A stretch of DNA of 64,000 nucleotides from Rebecca billardiae RCC1528 (taxonomy: Eukaryota > Haptophyta), in assembly GCA_965240325.2 (NCBI GenBank), contig OZ251225.1, positions 806,001 to 870,000 on the forward strand, read 5' to 3'. The notes beneath the pieces are model-generated. The model was not told the DNA's origin, did no database searches, and saw only the letters and a program-made list of their open reading frames with translations. Positions within the stretch are counted from its first letter, which is position 1. Every line of letters begins with the position of its first letter. This document shows positions 62,001 to 64,000 of this stretch, in pieces. The translations under genes and the position numbers were made by a program.

Positions 62001-63132
62001 CGCCGACGATCGCGTCGGGCACGCCGTCGCCGTCGATGTCGCCCAGCGCCGCCACGGACGCGCCAAAATTGTCGCCGTCCGCCAGGCTCTGTCCGAACCC
62101 GCCCTGCGTGTCCGAGATCTTGGCCTGCGCCGCCACCGTCCCGGCGGTGGTGAGGAAGAGGACGTACACGCACCCGCGGTTGGAGCCGCCGTCGTCGTCG
62201 TTCGGAGCGCCCACGAGCACGTCGGTCACGTTGTCGCCGTCCACGTCGCCGAGCGAGGCGACGGCATCGCCGAATCTGTCCGAGCCACCGAGCGGGCCGA
62301 CAAAGCCGCCCTGCCCGTCGGTGATCCGCACATCCGCCTTCACGCTGCCGTCGGCGTGGAGGAAGAGGATGAACACGTCGTTGTCGGACGAGGCGCCCAC
62401 GACGACGTCGGTCACGTTGTCGCCGTCCAGCAGCCCGAGCGAGCTGAGCGCCTTGCCAAAATTGGGCTCACCGCCGAGCGTGTAGCTGAACCCGCCCACG
62501 CCTTCGCCGATCTGGACGCGCCCGCGCGCCGAGCCGTCCGCGTTCATGAAGACGGTGTACACGAACCCGCAGCAGTCACCGATGCCGTCGCCGATCGCCA
62601 GATCGCCCACACCGTCGCCGTCGATGTCGCCGATCGCCGCCACAGACTCGCCAGGCTCGTGGGACGGCGGCGCGCCGTCGAGCACGAACTTGGTCGCGCC
62701 CCGCACGGTGCCGTTGGGCGCGAGCGTGCACAGGTAGAAGTCGTGCCCGTCTGTCACCCCGCCGTCATCAAAGTTGGTGATGATCGCGTCAGGCACGCCA
62801 TCCAGGTTGATGTCGCCAATCGGTGCGAGCGCTCGCCCAAAGAAGCCGATTGGGTCGAAGGGGAAGTTGCCCTCTGTCTCGGAGATCACCTGCTCAGCCA
62901 CGACCTGGTGAAGGGCCGAGACGCCAGGCGGCGGCGGGCTCGGCGGCGCGCCCGGCGGCGGCGGGCTTGGCGGCGGGCTCGGCGGCGGGCTCGGCGGCGG
63001 TGGGCTCGGCGGGGGCGATGGTGGCGGGCTGGGCGGCGGGAATGGCGCGGCGCGAACACCGACGCAAGCCATTGCGGCGAGTGCGAACAGCCGTAGGCCG
63101 GCACGCCTGGCGCGAGCCGTGCTCACGCCCAT
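47032..63132 (-). CDS. Giant polycystin-1-like surface protein B (FG-GAP, RCC1, SPPP, RTX-type, IPT, REJ, GPS, TM)
   Basis: Seven exons: 63132-61571, 61416-61029, 60874-60680, 60568-60465, 60312-56609, 56496-55495, 55382-47032; every junction keeps frame, 5,101 aa. The open frame runs upstream of 63132 but has no ATG there. Order (approximate residues): signal peptide 1-28; SPPP; FG-GAP propeller 71-462; RCC1 repeats 500-920 (CWGVNAHGQLGLGD, CWGDNSDAQLGMGD); second FG-GAP propeller 980-1375; SPPP rod 1380-1758; two copies of a hemolysin-type Ca2+-repeat block (GGAGDDVLHGG) 1760-2370; four or so IPT/TIG domains 2640-3155; REJ-like region 3160-3850; GPS near 4160-4205 (CHFWNESQALYS...CDHLTDFA, cut expected at HL|T); about five membrane helices from 4243 on. 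The helices resemble the start of polycystin-1, but PLAT and the channel half are absent. Paralogue of gene A. Confidence 0.85.
55213..56326 (-). repeat. Tandem 1,114-bp duplication, copy 2 (C-terminal)
   Basis: Repeats 56327-57440 at an exact offset of 1,114 bp, including the 112-bp intron at 55383-55494. Exonic length 1,002 bp keeps frame. It encodes one complete block of GGxGxDxL-type calcium-binding nonapeptides and an SPPP linker. Confidence 0.9.
56327..57440 (-). repeat. Tandem 1,114-bp duplication, copy 1 (N-terminal)
   Basis: Differs from the other copy at only about three sites that I could find across the unique part (56980 against 55866, 57107 against 55993, 57297 against 56183), two of them changing residues (A/V and L/F). 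The intron at 56497-56608 is identical to its copy. The outer limit inside the SPPP linker is uncertain by some tens of bases. Confidence 0.85.
57290..58430 (-). repeat. SPPP rod-coding repeat of gene B
   Basis: About 380 codons of PPPS/PPPA/PPPT repeats between propeller 2 and the calcium-repeat blocks, with internal higher-order copies (for example around 57700, 57850 and 58000). It corresponds to the far longer rod of gene A. Confidence 0.85.
61417..61570 (-). repeat. Intron with 14-bp self-complementary tandem repeat
   Basis: Intron 1 of gene B (154 bp, donor TG|GTGCGA, acceptor CTTCAG|C). At 61501-61542 CGCGCGAGCGCTCG is repeated three times; the unit is nearly palindromic and alternates purine and pyrimidine, so it can form hairpins or Z-DNA. 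Confidence 0.8.
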
Positions 63133-63246
63133 CCCTCTCCGGCGCCGCGCGACACGCGGCCGCGGCGCCAACGGGCAACGACGGCGTGCGATGCGCGCGC
63201 GATGCTCGAAGTAGCAAGGGCCTTTGGTAGTAGTGTACTTTTAAAT

Positions 63247-63274
63247 TCCCCTTTATAACGGGCTCCGGGTGATC
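63247..63274 (+). repeat. 28-bp direct repeat, copy 2
   Basis: Identical to 46641-46668. Lies 115 bp upstream of the gene B start codon; its core CTTTATAA contains a palindromic TTATAA that could act as a TATA element on either strand. Confidence 0.9.
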
Positions 63275-63566
63275 AGACTGGCGGCCGAAGCCTCCAGCCC
63301 TACCCTGGCCAGCCCCCAACCAACCACCACCCTCACCCAACCTCAAACCACTGACCGATACACCGAGTGCCTTGACACCACTCCGCTGTGGACAGCCCGC
63401 CTCCAGAGGGGGCGGGGGTATGCCATTGCCGACAGCATACAAGCCCAACACTGTGGGGTGGTCCCAGGTACCAGCAGTGCACTGCCTTGCAATTCGAGAT
63501 CATCGAGTTTGAGCCGAGTCGGCACGGACTGGGCACCCCCTAGGGCGCCCCAGTGTGGGCTAGTGT

Positions 63567-63592
63567 GCACGTTAAAACATAAGTAAACTGTA
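63567..63592 (+). repeat. SINE-like 3' tail, second copy
   Basis: GCACGTTAAAACATAAGTAA followed by ACTGTA; corresponds to 35745-35768 with two single-base insertions, and like it is followed by a short palindrome (GTACTAGTAC). No pol III boxes were recognised upstream, so the copy may be 5' truncated. Confidence 0.5.
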
Positions 63593-64000
63593 CTAGTACC
63601 GTAATTGCGATTATAGTACGGGTACGCCGGGTGGTGACCAACATTTGAGCCGGGTAAAAGCTGCACCGCTCGAAAAATCGAAACTCACCCGCCTCCAACG
63701 GCCCTCAAAATCACCCCGTCCCATTTTTCGTTATTGACACTACTACTATTGCTGATCAAAAGATCTGTTTGACAACGTAGTAAGGGCCCGCGGCGCGGGC
63801 TCCACGCTACGCGCTCCGCCCTGCACCGCGGGCCATAAGAAGGTGCTCAGCCCGCTGTGAGCGCTCTGAGCTAGACTGTGGCGCGGCCCGCCGCCGGTGC
63901 CGTCGGTGCCAGTTCGGCAGCGGCACGTGCACACGCCCACGGTGCACGGGCTGCGCCTCCCTGCGCGCTCACTCCTCGCGGCGCACGGGCATGCCATCGA

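Larger units (their letters stand above)
63133..64000. other. Region upstream of gene B
   Basis: 868 bp. Contains the 28-bp direct repeat (63247-63274), a SINE-type 3' tail (63567-63592) and a 9-bp hairpin GGCCCGCGG/CCGCGGGCC (63785-63793 with 63826-63834). Probably carries the gene B promoter. From about 63880 the sequence becomes GC-rich again and may enter another gene beyond the window, but no reading frame can be supported. Confidence 0.5.

Noticed and set aside
63133-63171. A start for gene B at 63171
   Set aside because: That codon is TTG. The ATG at 63132 gives a proper signal peptide.
63785-63834. tRNA or terminator-type RNA at the hairpin
   Set aside because: Only one 9-bp stem, no tRNA boxes, and intrinsic terminators are not expected here.

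Overview
The window looks like nuclear DNA of a GC-rich alga with a plastid of secondary (red-lineage) origin; a haptophyte is my best guess, but that is inference. The evidence is: spliceosomal introns (18 modelled, about 100-220 bp), a COP9 signalosome subunit, plastid proteins that begin with an ER-type signal peptide (bipartite targeting), a K+-type vacuolar pyrophosphatase, a candidate flagellar protein, and hydroxyproline-rich-type SPPP cell-surface proteins. No rRNA, confirmed tRNA, CRISPR or bacterial operon was seen.

Layout. Two giant paralogous surface proteins, both on the minus strand, sit at the two ends. Gene A (15703 down to the left edge, incomplete) has a signal peptide, an integrin-like FG-GAP propeller, an intronless Ser-Pro rod of about 3,930 residues and a REJ region. 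Gene B (63132 to 47032, 7 exons, 5,101 aa) has a signal peptide, two FG-GAP propellers, RCC1 repeats, SPPP linkers, a tandemly duplicated block of hemolysin-type Ca2+-binding repeats, IPT/TIG domains, a REJ region, a GPS cleavage motif and about five membrane segments like the first half of polycystin-1. Between them lie ordinary genes, mostly as head-to-head pairs: plastid membrane protein(-)/small hypothetical(+), then an EF-hand-like protein(+); coiled-coil protein(-)/sedoheptulose-bisphosphatase(+); CSN2(-)/GT8-like glycosyltransferase(+); CFAP92-like protein(-)/GT90-like glycosyltransferase(+); PEP carboxykinase(-)/trehalase(+); TLDc-like protein(-)/H+-pyrophosphatase(+).

The divergent spacers are short and mostly GC-rich. 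The convergent spacers are longer, AT-richer and hold the repeats: a 629-bp inverted-repeat element with TA flanks, a tRNA-derived SINE-like piece, and direct-repeat pairs that happen to flank PEPCK and gene B. Functionally the core genes cover Calvin-cycle regeneration (SBPase), C3/C4 flux (PEPCK), trehalose breakdown, vacuolar proton pumping and protein turnover. The two glycosyltransferases and the two giant Pro-rich proteins point to an elaborate glycoprotein cell surface.

The most interesting object is the gene A/gene B family: giant, calcium-motif-rich, autoproteolytic-receptor-like rod proteins whose rod lengths evolve by in-frame repeat expansion.
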